Source: Mikania micrantha (lineage: Eukaryota; Streptophyta; Magnoliopsida; Asterales; Asteraceae). Taken from it: a DNA stretch of 64,000 nucleotides. A program made the position numbers and the translations under genes. The notes under the pieces are model-generated. The model was not told the DNA's origin and did not search any database. It was given only the letters and a program-made list of their open reading frames with translations. The DNA lies in assembly GCA_009363875.1 (NCBI GenBank), contig CM018681.1, positions 43,835,510-43,899,509 on the forward strand. The letters run 5' to 3'. Below, piece by piece: positions 36,731 to 48,063 of the stretch (within the stretch, counting starts at the first letter, position 1; the number at the start of each line of letters is the position of its first letter).

Positions 36731-38683
36731 GACCTTGTGTAATAACAAGGTTTATAACAAAAGGGTTTGTAAAATCCTTTATCAAAAAGTGTTTATCCTT
36801 CATAAATACATTTGAGTAAATAATTTCAAACAGTTCAAAAGTCCCTTATAAAACCTTTTTAATGAAAAGAGTTTAGTAATTGACAAGTAAATTAAAACAG
36901 TTGACAATTTCTTTAAACAATTGATGAATCCCTTGGATTCGTAAGATGAACCTGAAATGTTTATGACTTACACATAACTTGTGTAATGAAACAAGATTTA
37001 AATAGCGATTTTGATCACGTGTTCCACCCCAAAACAGTTATAAAACAGTAAAAGAGGGGCTAAAGTTCTCACCTGTCTGCAGTAGACTCTGAACAAAAAC
37101 AGATAGCAAGTAGCAAACAGGACTTCTAATTGTTTCCTATAACATTGTAATCATACATAAGATATAGGATTTATAATTGTATAACTTGATTCATTGATTG
37201 ACTTGTGTTCTCATGATTTGATTGTTGTGAAAACTTGTATGTTATGCTTTGAGTCCTTTGATTGATCATGGGTCCAAGAAACTTATGAAATGTTCTTTGA
37301 TGCATAATTCTTATGCATAAATGATATTTGTTTAAGAATTTTGATAGCCATTGATTACCATTTGTTGTGAAAAGATGTTCAATTGATTTCAAGTCTTTGT
37401 GATTATGAATTGATCTCTCGATTATGTTAAGTTGTCACTTAACCTCTTCGTGATCAATTCACAATTATCATAAGTCGAGGCCAACACAATTGGGCCTTAA
37501 GCCCATAAACCATGAGGGCTTAACAAAGACCATGGGCCACTTAGGTCAACTAGGGCCCAATTGAACGTGATATTGGGTCAATTGAATGTAGTGTTGGGCC
37601 GAAATGGGTCTTGTAAACCAAACGAGTGAGTTATTGGGCCAAGTATATCATCAAGGATAAAATTGGACCAATTAGGATCATAATGGATCAACCTAATCCC
37701 ATTGGACTTGTTTTAACCTATGGGGTTGAATACCATTGCAATTTGGGCCGAATTTGATTAGGGTTGGGCCGAGGGTTCATGAGCTGCCATCATAGGCAGC
37801 GAACCTTTTTGGGGTTCAGCCTAGGTTCGTTGCATGATAACCCAATGATGGTTCGTGAACTCCTTCACCTAAGGTTCGGCTAATATTGGACGAACCATGC
37901 AGGGTTCGCTACGTGCTCGAGGGTTCGACTAATAGACTGGTTCGGCAATACACACAGCAGGGTTCGGGCAACATGATATCATGCTTGGTTCGTGTAGGCT
38001 CGTGAAATCCAGTAGGGTTCGGCTAGGACATAAGGCTCGTGAGGGTTCGTTCAAGCTAAAGAAATCCATTAGGGTTCGTCTTCCATGCAACGAACTATGC
38101 AGGTTCGTGGAGCTTCGCCTTAGACTAAGGGATCGTGATGGTTCGTGAAGCACTTCAGGGTTCGTCTGGGTTAGCTGTTGCAGGAAGGCTCGGCTGCTTC
38201 CAGGGTTCGGCAGAAAGGCTCGCCGGAGATCAACAAGGTTCGGCTCCATGCTGTTGGAAACGAGCCTCCCGAACCTGCAACTCCGATCATCTCCCTTACC
38301 GGACACGACTGTTTCAGCTTGGTATAGAATTCTCAGGTAATCCAGAACTACATTCGAGCACCCAGATGCCGAAATGAAGCAAATATAACCGGTAAATGGT
38401 CGGGTTTCAACAACACATACACAAAACACGAAAACCCTAATTTCAGCATTCTTCTTTCGAGCATACCTCGCTTTTGGCTGGATGGATCTGCGAAAATCTT
38501 GTACTTCCGTGTAGAGGATGTCGAGAGCTTCGCGTGGACACCGAGAACACCAAAATCCGTTGAGAAACGAAGAAGATACGCGCGTTTGAAGTTCGGTTTT
38601 CTAGATAGAGAGAGGGTTCGCGAGTTTGAGAGAGAAAAGGGGTTGTTGGCTGAATTTAATGAAGAAAATGGTCTTCTTCAAGG

Positions 38684-38691
38684 CTTTTATA
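38684..38691 (-). promoter_or_regulatory. TATA box of solo LTR
   Basis: Minus strand TATAAAAG, followed in the minus direction by sequence that leads into a CTCTCT-rich leader. The sister LTR at 53917 has TATTTAAA at 54600-54607 in the matching position. Confidence 0.5.
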
Positions 38692-40869
38692 GCCCGTGTG
38701 GTATCCGGGTCCGTTTCGGTCGCTCGGTTCGCGTTTCCGGAACGTAACGCGTATTTTACGCGGTTTTTAAAATAAAAGAGTTGTTAAACTCAAATAAATG
38801 ATGAGTTTCAAAATTGTAAAAATATAAAATAATTAATATAATTATTTTTACTCTTCGCGTGTTGACGGATCGTTAAACATTCACAATTTACGTGTATACC
38901 CGCAATCGCGTACGTTTTCCGATCGTATTAAAATATTTAAAGTCGTTTAATCGTAATTATAAGTTCAACATTCGTATTATTATGGATCGTCACCCATAAC
39001 TATACTCAGTCTCGCTTACAGATTACGATCTTGGTTGAATTAATTAATTGTCATAATATTCGTCTCAACACTACGCACTAACACTAACCTGTTACACCGA
39101 ACGCAGTATATGTATAGGGCTCACTCTCGCTGCCCACCACTGTTTCGATATAACAAGTTACTGTTCTTGCTTAGTGAAATCGACTGTAAATAGATAATAC
39201 ATACTTGTTTTCTGACTACTAAGATCCTGTAACACACAAGCACACATTATGAACATACTGAAACACATTGATTGAACTGAAACTGAACAGACACTGTTCT
39301 AACACTGTTTACAACTACATGACTATATGCACAAATGTTACATATTGGGCCGAATGAAAAGTGGGCCTAGTGTTTACTGGGTCGAATTCAATGAGCTGGG
39401 CCGATTGTTGTTTCAACCGAATGGAATTTGCTAAGCCGAATGGGATGCTTGTTCGAATGAAATGGCTGAACAAGAGAATCGGTCCCGATCGAATAGGTGG
39501 TCGAATGAGTCATGGTTATGGCTGATTGTAGTTCTAGCGAATGGTAGGCCGAATGAAAGCTTAGACACCGAATGAAGCATCCAAGAATGAGGCTCCTTTG
39601 GCCCAAAGTGTTTCGGTCATGTGTGTGATGCTATTCGGCTCTCATTCGGCCGAAAGGAGCTATTCGACTAGCTGTGGATCTGGGTTGACTAGGTGATTCC
39701 ATCTGGGTTCCTAGCCATGATACTTGATGGTTTGAGGTGTTGGTGTACACAAGAACCATTTTGAGATGATTAGAGCTCGAGGGGGAAAGGTTTGCAACCA
39801 GTTTTAGATGAATGGTCGGCTAAGGGTGAAAACCCTAGTTTTCGTGATGTTCAAGCTTCATTACCTCGATTTCAGATGGATTTAGCTCTAGATCGGTTGT
39901 ACTTTCGTGTAGAGGGGATCAAGATCTTCGTTTAGGCTCAAGAATCACTCAATTTCATCAAGAAATGAGTGAGTTATGGTGGATTGAAGTTCAAATTTTC
40001 AGAGAGAGAGAGTGGGTGCCGGATCAAGGGTTTTAGAGAGAGGGAGAAGAGAGAAATGAGGAAAATGGCCTCATTTAGAGTATTTATACTCCGGGGGTGT
40101 TCGGGTTGGTTTTTGCTGCTCGGTTCGCGTCTTCGTTGCGTTTTCGGAACGTTACACGCGTGTTCTTACGGATTTAAATAAAAGAATTTGTTTTTAATAT
40201 TTTAAAGGTGGCTATTCCTAGTAAATGTTTTATATTTATTTTCTTAAATTATTTTCGTTCGAATTGTTTATCGGTTTCATTTCATCAGATCGCGTCACCT
40301 TCGCGCGTATTCGTTCGAATCGTCACCCGAACGAACACGACGTTGGGTTCACTTTCTAATTCTTGTTTTCTACCTTTTAGTCATCATTTCAGAACGTTAA
40401 ACTCACATATATGTTTGTGTGAATCGTCACCCACGCAAACACACTGTCAGTTCGTTATTATAAAATAACACTGAAATTGTGTTTTGAATTATGTTTCCTC
40501 ACTGACGGACTCAACTAAACTTCCTGTTTTCACATTGTTTTCATACTGATTTATCGGCCATCTTATTCCTGTCATCTATGGATATCAGATCGCAACCGAC
40601 ATGTTCTTGTTGTTTACTTGTACACCGTTGTTTCTCTTTATTCGTTGTATTAATTGTACTTAGGTTTTCACCTAAATACATACAACTGTTGTTTATCGTG
40701 AGTTGTTGTACTTACGGTATTTAAGTTTTCACTTAAATACGTACAACTGTTTCTTGTTTTTCTGAGTCCTGATAACAAACACTGCTCATGCAATGTATTT
40801 ACACACAGTAAATAGTGAAAGTACGCATACCGTACGGACTTGCCGGACGATTAGATACTGGATGTCACA

Positions 40870-41958
40870 AAAATGGTTGACCCATTATGAGAACCTTCAT
40901 TTTTAGTTCATAAATTTGACGTGTTGACCAATTATGGGTTTATATGTGTAAAACTATACAAACTGGTTGACCCATCACTTGAGCTGGCATTATTATTGCA
41001 TAAATTTGACGTTTTGACCAATTGTGTGTTTATATTCATAAAATATGCAAAATGGTCGACCTGATATGAAATTTTTAGTTCATTAATTCGAATTATGGGT
41101 TTATATACCTTAAACTATACAAACCGGTTGACCGATCGCTTGAACTGCCATTATTATTGCATAAATTTGACGTTTTGACCCAACATGTGTTTATATGCAT
41201 GAAACTATGCAAAATGGTTGACCCATTATGAGAACCTTCATTTTTAGTTCATAAATATGATGTGTTGACCAATTATGGGTTTATATGTGTAAAATTATAC
41301 AAACTGGTTGACCCATCACTTGAGCTGGCATTATTACTGCATAAATTTGACGTTTTGACAAATTATGTGTTTATATGCATAAAAATATGCAAAATGGTCG
41401 ACTTGTTATGAGAACCTTCATTTTTGGTTCATTAATTCCAATGATGGGTTTATATACCTTAAACCATACAAACCGGTTGACCAATCGCTTGAACTGCCAT
41501 TTTTATTGCATAAATTTGACGTTTTGACCCAACATATGTTTATATTCGTGAAACTATTCAAAATGATTTACCCATTATGAGAACCTTCATTTTTAGTTCA
41601 TAAGTTTGACATGTTGACCAATTATGAGTTTATATGTGTAAAACTATACAAACTGGATGACTGATCGCTTGAACTGCCATTTTTTTGCATAAATTTGATG
41701 TTTTGACTCAACATGTGTTTATATGCATGAAACTATGAAAAATGGTTGACCCATTATGAGAACCTTCATTTTTATTTCATAAAATTGGCGTGTTGATCAA
41801 TTATTATACCTTAAACTATACAAACCGGTTGACCGATTGCTTGACCTGCCATTTTTATTGCATAAATTTGACGTTTAGACCCAACATGTGTTTATATGCA
41901 TGAAACTATGCAAAATGGTTTACCCATTTTGAGAAACTTCATTTTTAGTTCATAAATT
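40870..41958. repeat. Satellite-like array, continuation
   Basis: The same 90+90 bp monomers resume directly after the AAAAT duplication and run for about six periods. They are then interrupted after 'ttcataaatt' by unrelated sequence. Confidence 0.85.
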
Positions 41959-44017
41959 AGAAATTAGAACCTGCGAGCTGCGGGTGATCCGATATACCGA
42001 ACCGATATATCTCAATGTAAACCACACATTATAACAAACACATCAACAATAACGAAAATCTCATGTAAAAAATGAGGCTCGTTGAAGAATCAGATTAGAT
42101 CAAACCATCACACAACCACGTTCGTCTTTAAATGTTATCAAAATTAATTTATCCATCAATTGTATAACAAAAGGAACATAATATCATTACTTATCACTAA
42201 TTTATCCAGTTCCCGAATCCTTCGACAATCATGTCATTGAAGTTGAAGTGTTGGTAAGCGGTTTCTCATTTGTGTTGATTATGTGTTTGAAATTTGTTCA
42301 ATTGGGTGGTTCTTGATTTGTTTTTTGCATCTGAGTTGTTCTATCTGTATGTATACATTTATTTGTTTTGTTGGTCCGGTGTGATTACGTTAAATAACAA
42401 ATTTACAGGTGCACACCATAAAAATTAGGTGAACTTATTTCAAAATGATAGTTGCGGCCAAATTAGGTAGACTTCTTTCAAAAGGGTTTCCCTTAACATG
42501 AGTAAACATGTAGTATAGGCTATCTTGTGGTGAACTAAATCGGTCATACCAAACAATGCCACCCACCCATTAATCTTTAAAACCTATTTAAACCCATCTT
42601 CTAGAACTCAACAATTTAACATTTACAATAGCATATGTGCGCAAGAAGCTTCCTAATCCTATCAACTTGGAACATATTATGATGAACATCATTAATATAT
42701 ATGAGGATCAAATATGGCATAAAACAACAGTAAGTTACTTGAATACATAAAAAAGACAAATACATCAAAAAAACTTAAGGAATTAGGTTGGGTATAAACT
42801 AAATTAAATTACGTGATTAATTTCAAAAATATTAAAGTTTTCGAACGTATACAATCATCAACATTAGTATATACAATGTACGGCAAGGCAGACAAACAGA
42901 TAATAAAATTACACATACAACAACATTGTGATCGATTAGAAAATAAACACGCTAAAAATGAGGCAAAAAGAACTGACACACTTTAACAAACACTTGTAGG
43001 TCATTAAACAAAAGCCAAAAACAAAAAGCAGATACAAAGCACATAATCAAGATGAAAAAAAGCGAGCAAAATCTTGTAAAAAAGAGAGAAACCTATAGAG
43101 ATTATAAAAGAAGTAGTGTCAAAACTGATGTTTAAATCCTCATCACTCTACTAATAAGAGATAAAAAATTGATCATCATAGCATATCCTTCGCGTACCAG
43201 AAAACCAAACAACGAACTAAGCTACGATGCCTTAAGGAAAAACTATGAAGAATTGAATTAATTGTGCATAATATATTTTTGGAATCAAAGAAACATAGAA
43301 GTATAGATAATAGTAGCAATCAGTGAAGAAACGTAGGCTTTTGAATTTGCGTACATTAAGAAACCTAAAAAAACCCTAATTTCATCACGGTCAAATCAAA
43401 ATCGGCATAAAGGATACATAAGTGGACTGAAAGTAAGGACGAAGATAGCAAACATACCTCACAAAAGGCGCAAAGTGAAATCAGAAGGCTTGCTTCCCCG
43501 ATGTCGATCTATCATTTGCAAACTCGTAACAATCAATGTTGCGAAAACTCTAGACAGCTTAATCACCCATTATCAACATTGCCAGACCATTCATCAGTAG
43601 TAATGCTAGTCACTGACAAGGACTTTGCGGTCCGATTATACGTTACCACCAGCGATTGAGATTTTACCGGAGTCTGGAGGCATGATATTGATGTTCTTGG
43701 AAAGAGGAGACCAAAAAAGGGTGTGGAGGTTCTTAATGGCGACGATGGTGATGGCGGTGGAGGTGGATGAGATGTCATCAGAGCAGAGAGGTGGGTCGGA
43801 TCGGGTCTGCTCGGAGAGTGGAAATCGTGCGAAGTTGGGAATCGGAGTCGAAAATTGAGAAGTTGCTGGTGGCGGTACCTTGGTTGTGATGTTAGTGATT
43901 TTTGAGGAAATCCAATAGGGGTGGAGCAGTATTATCCAAAAGTAGTAGAGACTTGTACCAAAAGGAACAGTGTCTCCAAGACACACAACCTGTTTTGCTT
44001 TTTAAACTGTATAATAA

Positions 44018-44050
44018 CTAGAGGGTTTACCGCGTGTTGCCGCGGGTATT
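44018..44050 (-). mobile_element. Possible Helitron 3' terminus
   Basis: On the minus strand the sequence CCGCGGCAACACGCGG (able to form a short GC hairpin) is followed by TAAACCCTCTAG and then T. Hairpin plus CTAG next to a T is the layout of plant Helitron 3' ends. The 5' end is unproven: a TCTATACT motif occurs near 44509-44516 (minus), but the base before it is not the expected A. Confidence 0.35.
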
Positions 44051-45054
44051 CCGTCTTGAATCCATGTTTTAAAACGTAAATATGTGTTGTTACTTGTTAT
44101 TTCGATGTAAAGCCTTAAATTAGGCTGAGGAGCAAAAGGAGGAATCCGTCCGAGGAGGGGCTCGCATCTGATTAGCTAGGTGGTGAGGTAATAGGTAAAT
44201 ATTAATATTAAATAAATATTGTGAACAAATTATGATAAAAATGATACAAAATGAATATTTGACCAAAATGCATACTAAATTCGAACCGGCCGTGAGGGTA
44301 TTCTCTCATTTGACACTATGCAGGGAAATCTTATATAAATGTTCGCGAGATAATTGCGATCAACATTTATGTGGCAGATTGGGTTGGACATTTATATAAA
44401 CGTTCGTGACGTAATTGCGATTCAACCAATATAGTTATGACTATCATCTGATATCGCAAGAACATGTTAAAAGCATGTAAACATCTTTATTCTAACATCA
44501 GAATACCAAGTATAGACACTTGTCATCTTTTTATTAACTCTAAAAAATTTTTTTCCTGCATCTCTCTCCTATTAAATATTATTTATCTTTTATATTAAAC
44601 ATTCACAATAAATTATTTTAAATAATTAAATTATACAATTAAATATAAATATATAGATCATTTTATCATAAAATTAATTAAAACTTAATAAATCATAAGA
44701 AAATTTCAATTATAGAATATCTTAAAATATAACTTTATAATTCTTAATTCTTTTTGTAGTATGTAATTTTTAGATATTCAATAGTTATGACAATCTTCGT
44801 AAAAAATTGTTGTGTAGAACATGTTATTTATTAAAATCGTGTAGTACATGGCTTTTAATATAGTTAAAAATATGTGAGTAAACTATAAGGGGAAATTTAA
44901 AAATAAAATTTTAAACATCCTTGTTAAAACTGTAAGATTAGAATTAATTCCATTATTGTGAGATCTTTTGCAGCGGTTCTAGAACAATTTGAAGAGGTTG
45001 AATTCCAATTTTTGCTCTCAAGCATCGTTACAAAAAACTATTTTTATGCAACAA

Positions 45055-45190
45055 CCGCGTCTAAAACTAAGAAAGTATTTGCGGCTAAAGATCGGCCACA
45101 TGAAACCGCGGCAAATAATAACGAAAACCGCGGCTAAAGATACACCCAGGATAACACCGCTTTAAAAAGATCATCAAACCGCTACTAATA
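45055..45190. repeat. CACTA-like subterminal repeats
   Basis: Several copies of 'gcggctaaagat' and 'aaccgcg' occur here, next to 'gttacaaaaaactattttt' at about 45026, which resembles a worn CACTACAAAAAA terminus. Such GC-cored repeats are typical of CACTA element ends. No matching opposite end was found. Confidence 0.35.
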
Positions 45191-45253
45191 CAAATATTTA
45201 ATTAATATTACTGTTCACTTGTAATGATTACATTTTATAAATGTATATATAGT

Positions 45254-45430
45254 AATTTGACGTGTTGACCAATTATTATACCTTAAACTATACAAACCAG
45301 TTGACCGATCATTTGAACTGCCATTTTTATTGCATAAATTTGACGTTTTGACCCAACATGTGTTTATATGCGTGAAACTATGCAAAATGGTTGACCCATT
45401 ATGAGAACCTTCGTTTTTAGTTCATAAATT
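45254..45430. repeat. Satellite-like array, single monomer
   Basis: One 180-bp dimer with 'gaccaattattatacc' and 'gacccaacatgtg' halves. Beyond it, 45431-45671 is a G-rich 240-bp segment without a recognisable element; its frame at 45472-45726 shows no known domain. Confidence 0.8.
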
Positions 45431-45671
45431 GACTTATCGTAACTACATTTGACCTTGTAACGGGTCAAACCTTGGTTGCCTTGTTTTGTTCCAAAGGTTT
45501 TGTTTTTGGGATTTTGATGTTTGTGCCTGGTGTGATTCGGATTGGTAGGGACTATACGGATGAGGGGGCGGCACCTAGGCCTGGATGGAATTGCAAGAGG
45601 GCTTGGTGGCCTGTTGCGTGGCCTGGGCTTCCTATTAGGGTGACTGTAGTGTGGTCGTGGTGGTTGATAAG

Positions 45672-48058
45672 TGTACCATCCGTGAAAAATCCCGGTAAAA
45701 TCCATATTAAGATCTTAATTATTTAGTCCTTAACGAACAAAAACCAAGTTAATATGTATGTTGAGTCGATGGTATTTAAACAACTAAGAAAAACATGATC
45801 AGTCATGGGTTTTCAGATGTAGTAATGCGTATAAAGAAATAATCAAGGAATAACGATAATCACAGTACGCGAAGACCCTGAAATTATGAAATCTTGAAAA
45901 TATTAAGAATTATAATAATTTAGTAAAATGTGGATATAATTAACAATTTTAAAAGTGTTCCAATTAATAAAAATTAATAAATTTAAAGGAGGTATAAAAT
46001 GAGTATAGATTTATAACTATTTTAATACTTAAATAAATATTTAGATAATTATAAAATAATCAAAAAGTTTCTAATAATTTAAAATAAGCATTTAAATAAT
46101 TATAAGATGTTTCTTAAATAATTATGAATTTATAAACATTTTTAGAAATTTTATAAATTTTAGAAATTGCCCAAATCTTTATTTTATAAATATTATTACC
46201 CATTTTTATTTATAAAAATTGAAAGAACTCTTCCCTAATTAAAAATTAAATCAAAATCTTAATTAAACATAATCATTTAACTTTATAACCTACTAACCTA
46301 CACTCCAACATCTTTGTCCCCCCTCCAACACTTTTGTCACACCACCCCTCTCCTCCTCCCCTCTCCTTGGCCATCCAAGACCACCCCAAGGCCACCCCTT
46401 CCAATTTTCAACTATAAATACCAAGCTTCATCCTTCCTAAATCCTTTGCACCAAAACCATTCTTCTTTGGATTTCTAATTCTATCTCCCTAAACCACCTC
46501 TCTTGGGATCTTTCTAAGATTTCCAAGGTAATAAACACCTAACTAAATGCTCTTCATCTTTATGCTTCATTTTCTTCTTCTAATCCTCAAATTCTAAGTT
46601 GTTACCATGCTTGATAGCACAAAGGTTTGTGTGTTGTGAGGTTTCCTAATAACTTGTTTTATGACAAGTAACCTATGATCAACCCATACACAAACATACT
46701 TTCAAGTTATGGATTCTTGCAATATTGATAACAAAAAGGTTTGTGTGTTTGTTCTTTACCAAACATCCAAACATACCTTCAATATTTGCCTTATTATTTT
46801 GAATGTTGATAACACAAAGGTTTTGTATAATTATGGGTCTTTAACCTAAGATCAACAATTATACAAAACATACTTTCAACATTTGCCTTACTTATATATG
46901 TGTAGTGCCTTTAAATGACCAAAACCCATGCACACCTATACTTATATGTATTCAATCACATCACTTAAAGGTTAGTAATATATTTTGTTAACTTTAAACC
47001 CTTATTCACTAATATCACTTCAAAGTAAAGCACGTAATTAATCATTACTCCTAAAACTAAAACCTTGATTATACGCATTACTAACTTTATTATTATTAAA
47101 CCATCCGTGGTTTCATTCGTAATTTGGTACAACTCAAAATAAAGAGTCGATTAAAATGCCAAATTAAAAGCGAACTGTGTTATGGCTTAGTATCATTATT
47201 AAGTTGGAAGGACAAGTTCGAGTAACGTATTATCATTTCTTTTATGACTTAAGGAAAGTCATTACTTTGCAATAACCCCAATCTATTAATCGGGTAACGC
47301 ATCTCTTATATATATACTAAATATTAAATCCATCGTAAAACTCAACAAATGTATACTTTCCTTATTTTAGGGGTTTGAAGTTCGTGACAAGGAGCAAGAT
47401 CTAATATATCTACTTCTAGCATCCTACTACTAGTGAGTTTCATAGCCCCTCTTTTTATTTAATATTTTGGGGTGGAATACATGCTAGATACTAAAACTTT
47501 ACATCCATACGTGTTTTAAATGAAATAGGCATTTTAGTGATTACTTGAGTATACGTGTTACTATCGTTTAAACTTCTTTAATATTCATGATGTACATTAA
47601 TAATATTTTGAGTGAAGTATACGTTTGACATCGTTTAAACTCATAATCATAAAATGCATGCTTTATTGTTAAACATTATGGGATGTATGTTACTATAAAC
47701 TTCTTTTTTTGTAATCATGCTTTATCGAGTCATAAACCTATGGACTCACCAACTATTTTTAGTTGATACTTGAGCATGTATTTCAGGAAATTAGCTACAT
47801 GGATTATATTACAACAAGAAGATTTTGAAGATATTGTTTAATTTAAATTAGACTATATGGAGAAATCTTATATTGTCGTATCATTTTGAATCATATCATT
47901 TTGTAAAACTATTATCGATATGTTATTTGAATCTTTGTAAATCTCTTATGTATGTTATTTGGATTATGAATGCAATTTAGTAAGTTTCTTTATAAACAAT
48001 GTATTTGTAATCCGATTTCGTCTCGCCCTCGTGATTCCACTTTAGCGGGGGTGTGACA
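45672..48058 (+). mobile_element. Solo LTR, 2.39 kb, TSD ATAAG
   Basis: It starts TGTACCATCCGTGAAAAATCC and ends AGCGGGGGTGTGACA. ATAAG flanks it at 45667-45671 and 48059-48063. A TATAAATA box at 46413-46420 is followed by a C/T-rich leader, and the strand follows from this promoter and the GTGTGACA end. There are no coding domains. A 'gataacaaaaggtttgtgtgtt'-like phrase recurs around 46610-46830. It is probably a gypsy solo LTR but unlike the others in the window. Confidence 0.85.
46413..46420 (+). promoter_or_regulatory. TATA box of solo LTR
   Basis: TATAAATA in the sense of the LTR, followed by 'ccaagcttcatcc' and a pyrimidine-rich leader, as in plant LTR promoters. Confidence 0.5.
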
Positions 48059-48063
48059 ATAAG

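Larger units (their letters stand above)
35642..39342 (-). mobile_element. Solo LTR, 3.7 kb, TSD TATTG
   Basis: Ends TGTCACACCCCTGCGCCGCG and AAATGTTACA, flanked by TATTG at 35637-35641 and 39343-39347; without it the surrounding LTR reads continuously. It is of the same family as the plus-strand solo LTR at 53917-57425: shared segments include 'gtgatcacccagtactaacg' and 'cgaacgcagtatatgtatagggc' (in reverse complement there). It has a TATAAAAG box at 38684-38691 (minus), a GGTTCG cluster (37780-38260) and a 28-bp minisatellite. There is no internal coding region. The frames at 37929-38429 and 38499-38747 are not recognisable proteins. Confidence 0.88.
3082..40869 (-). mobile_element. Compound Tekay-type Ty3/gypsy complex, LTR-int-LTR-int-LTR
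   Basis: A minus-strand chromovirus complex inserted in the satellite array. The outer ends are TGTCACACC at the left and GATGTCACA at the right, and the flanks carry AAAAT at 3077-3081 and 40870-40874, a typical 5-bp duplication. Inside are three LTR copies and two internal domains (first lacking gag, second with gag), with two solo LTRs and one full element inserted later. Removing these gives about 18 kb of original complex. Pol order (PR-RT-RNase H-integrase) and a C-terminal chromodomain-like segment assign it to chromoviruses, most like Tekay. Every coding block is broken, so it is non-autonomous. Confidence 0.85.
32696..40869 (-). repeat. Right LTR (element 5' LTR), interrupted by a solo LTR
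   Basis: It matches the left LTR end to end: 32696-35641 and 39343-40869 are LTR, and 35642-39342 is a later solo LTR. Its net length of about 4.47 kb exceeds the left LTR by about 170 bp because of a tandem duplication at 34571-34912. The TATAAATA box is at 40081-40088 on the minus strand. It ends GATGTCACA followed by target duplication AAAAT. Confidence 0.85.
41959..45253. other. Unrecognised 3.3-kb insertion splitting the array
   Basis: The array stops at 'cataaatt' and resumes at 'aatttgacgtg', so this is an insertion, possibly with a 4-bp AATT duplication. It is AT-rich. I found no transposase, gag or pol. Short minus-strand frames at 43563-43778 and 43636-43986 are Pro/Ser-rich and unrecognised. 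The 42900-43450 stretch is A-rich and intron-like. A Helitron-type 3' end lies at 44018-44050, and 'gcggctaaagat' motifs at 45055-45190. Confidence 0.5.

Noticed and set aside
32696..40869. Single 8.2-kb LTR
   Set aside because: It contains a 3.7-kb solo LTR with its own TATTG duplication; the net LTR is about 4.5 kb.
43636..43986. Minus-strand gene encoding a 116-residue protein
   Set aside because: Pro/Ser/Thr-rich, overlaps another frame of equal length, no recognisable domain or clear splice structure; could be a captured fragment but cannot be supported as a gene.
45472..45726. Trp-rich 84-residue frame
   Set aside because: It runs into the solo LTR at 45672 across its target duplication, so it is not an original gene; no family recognised.
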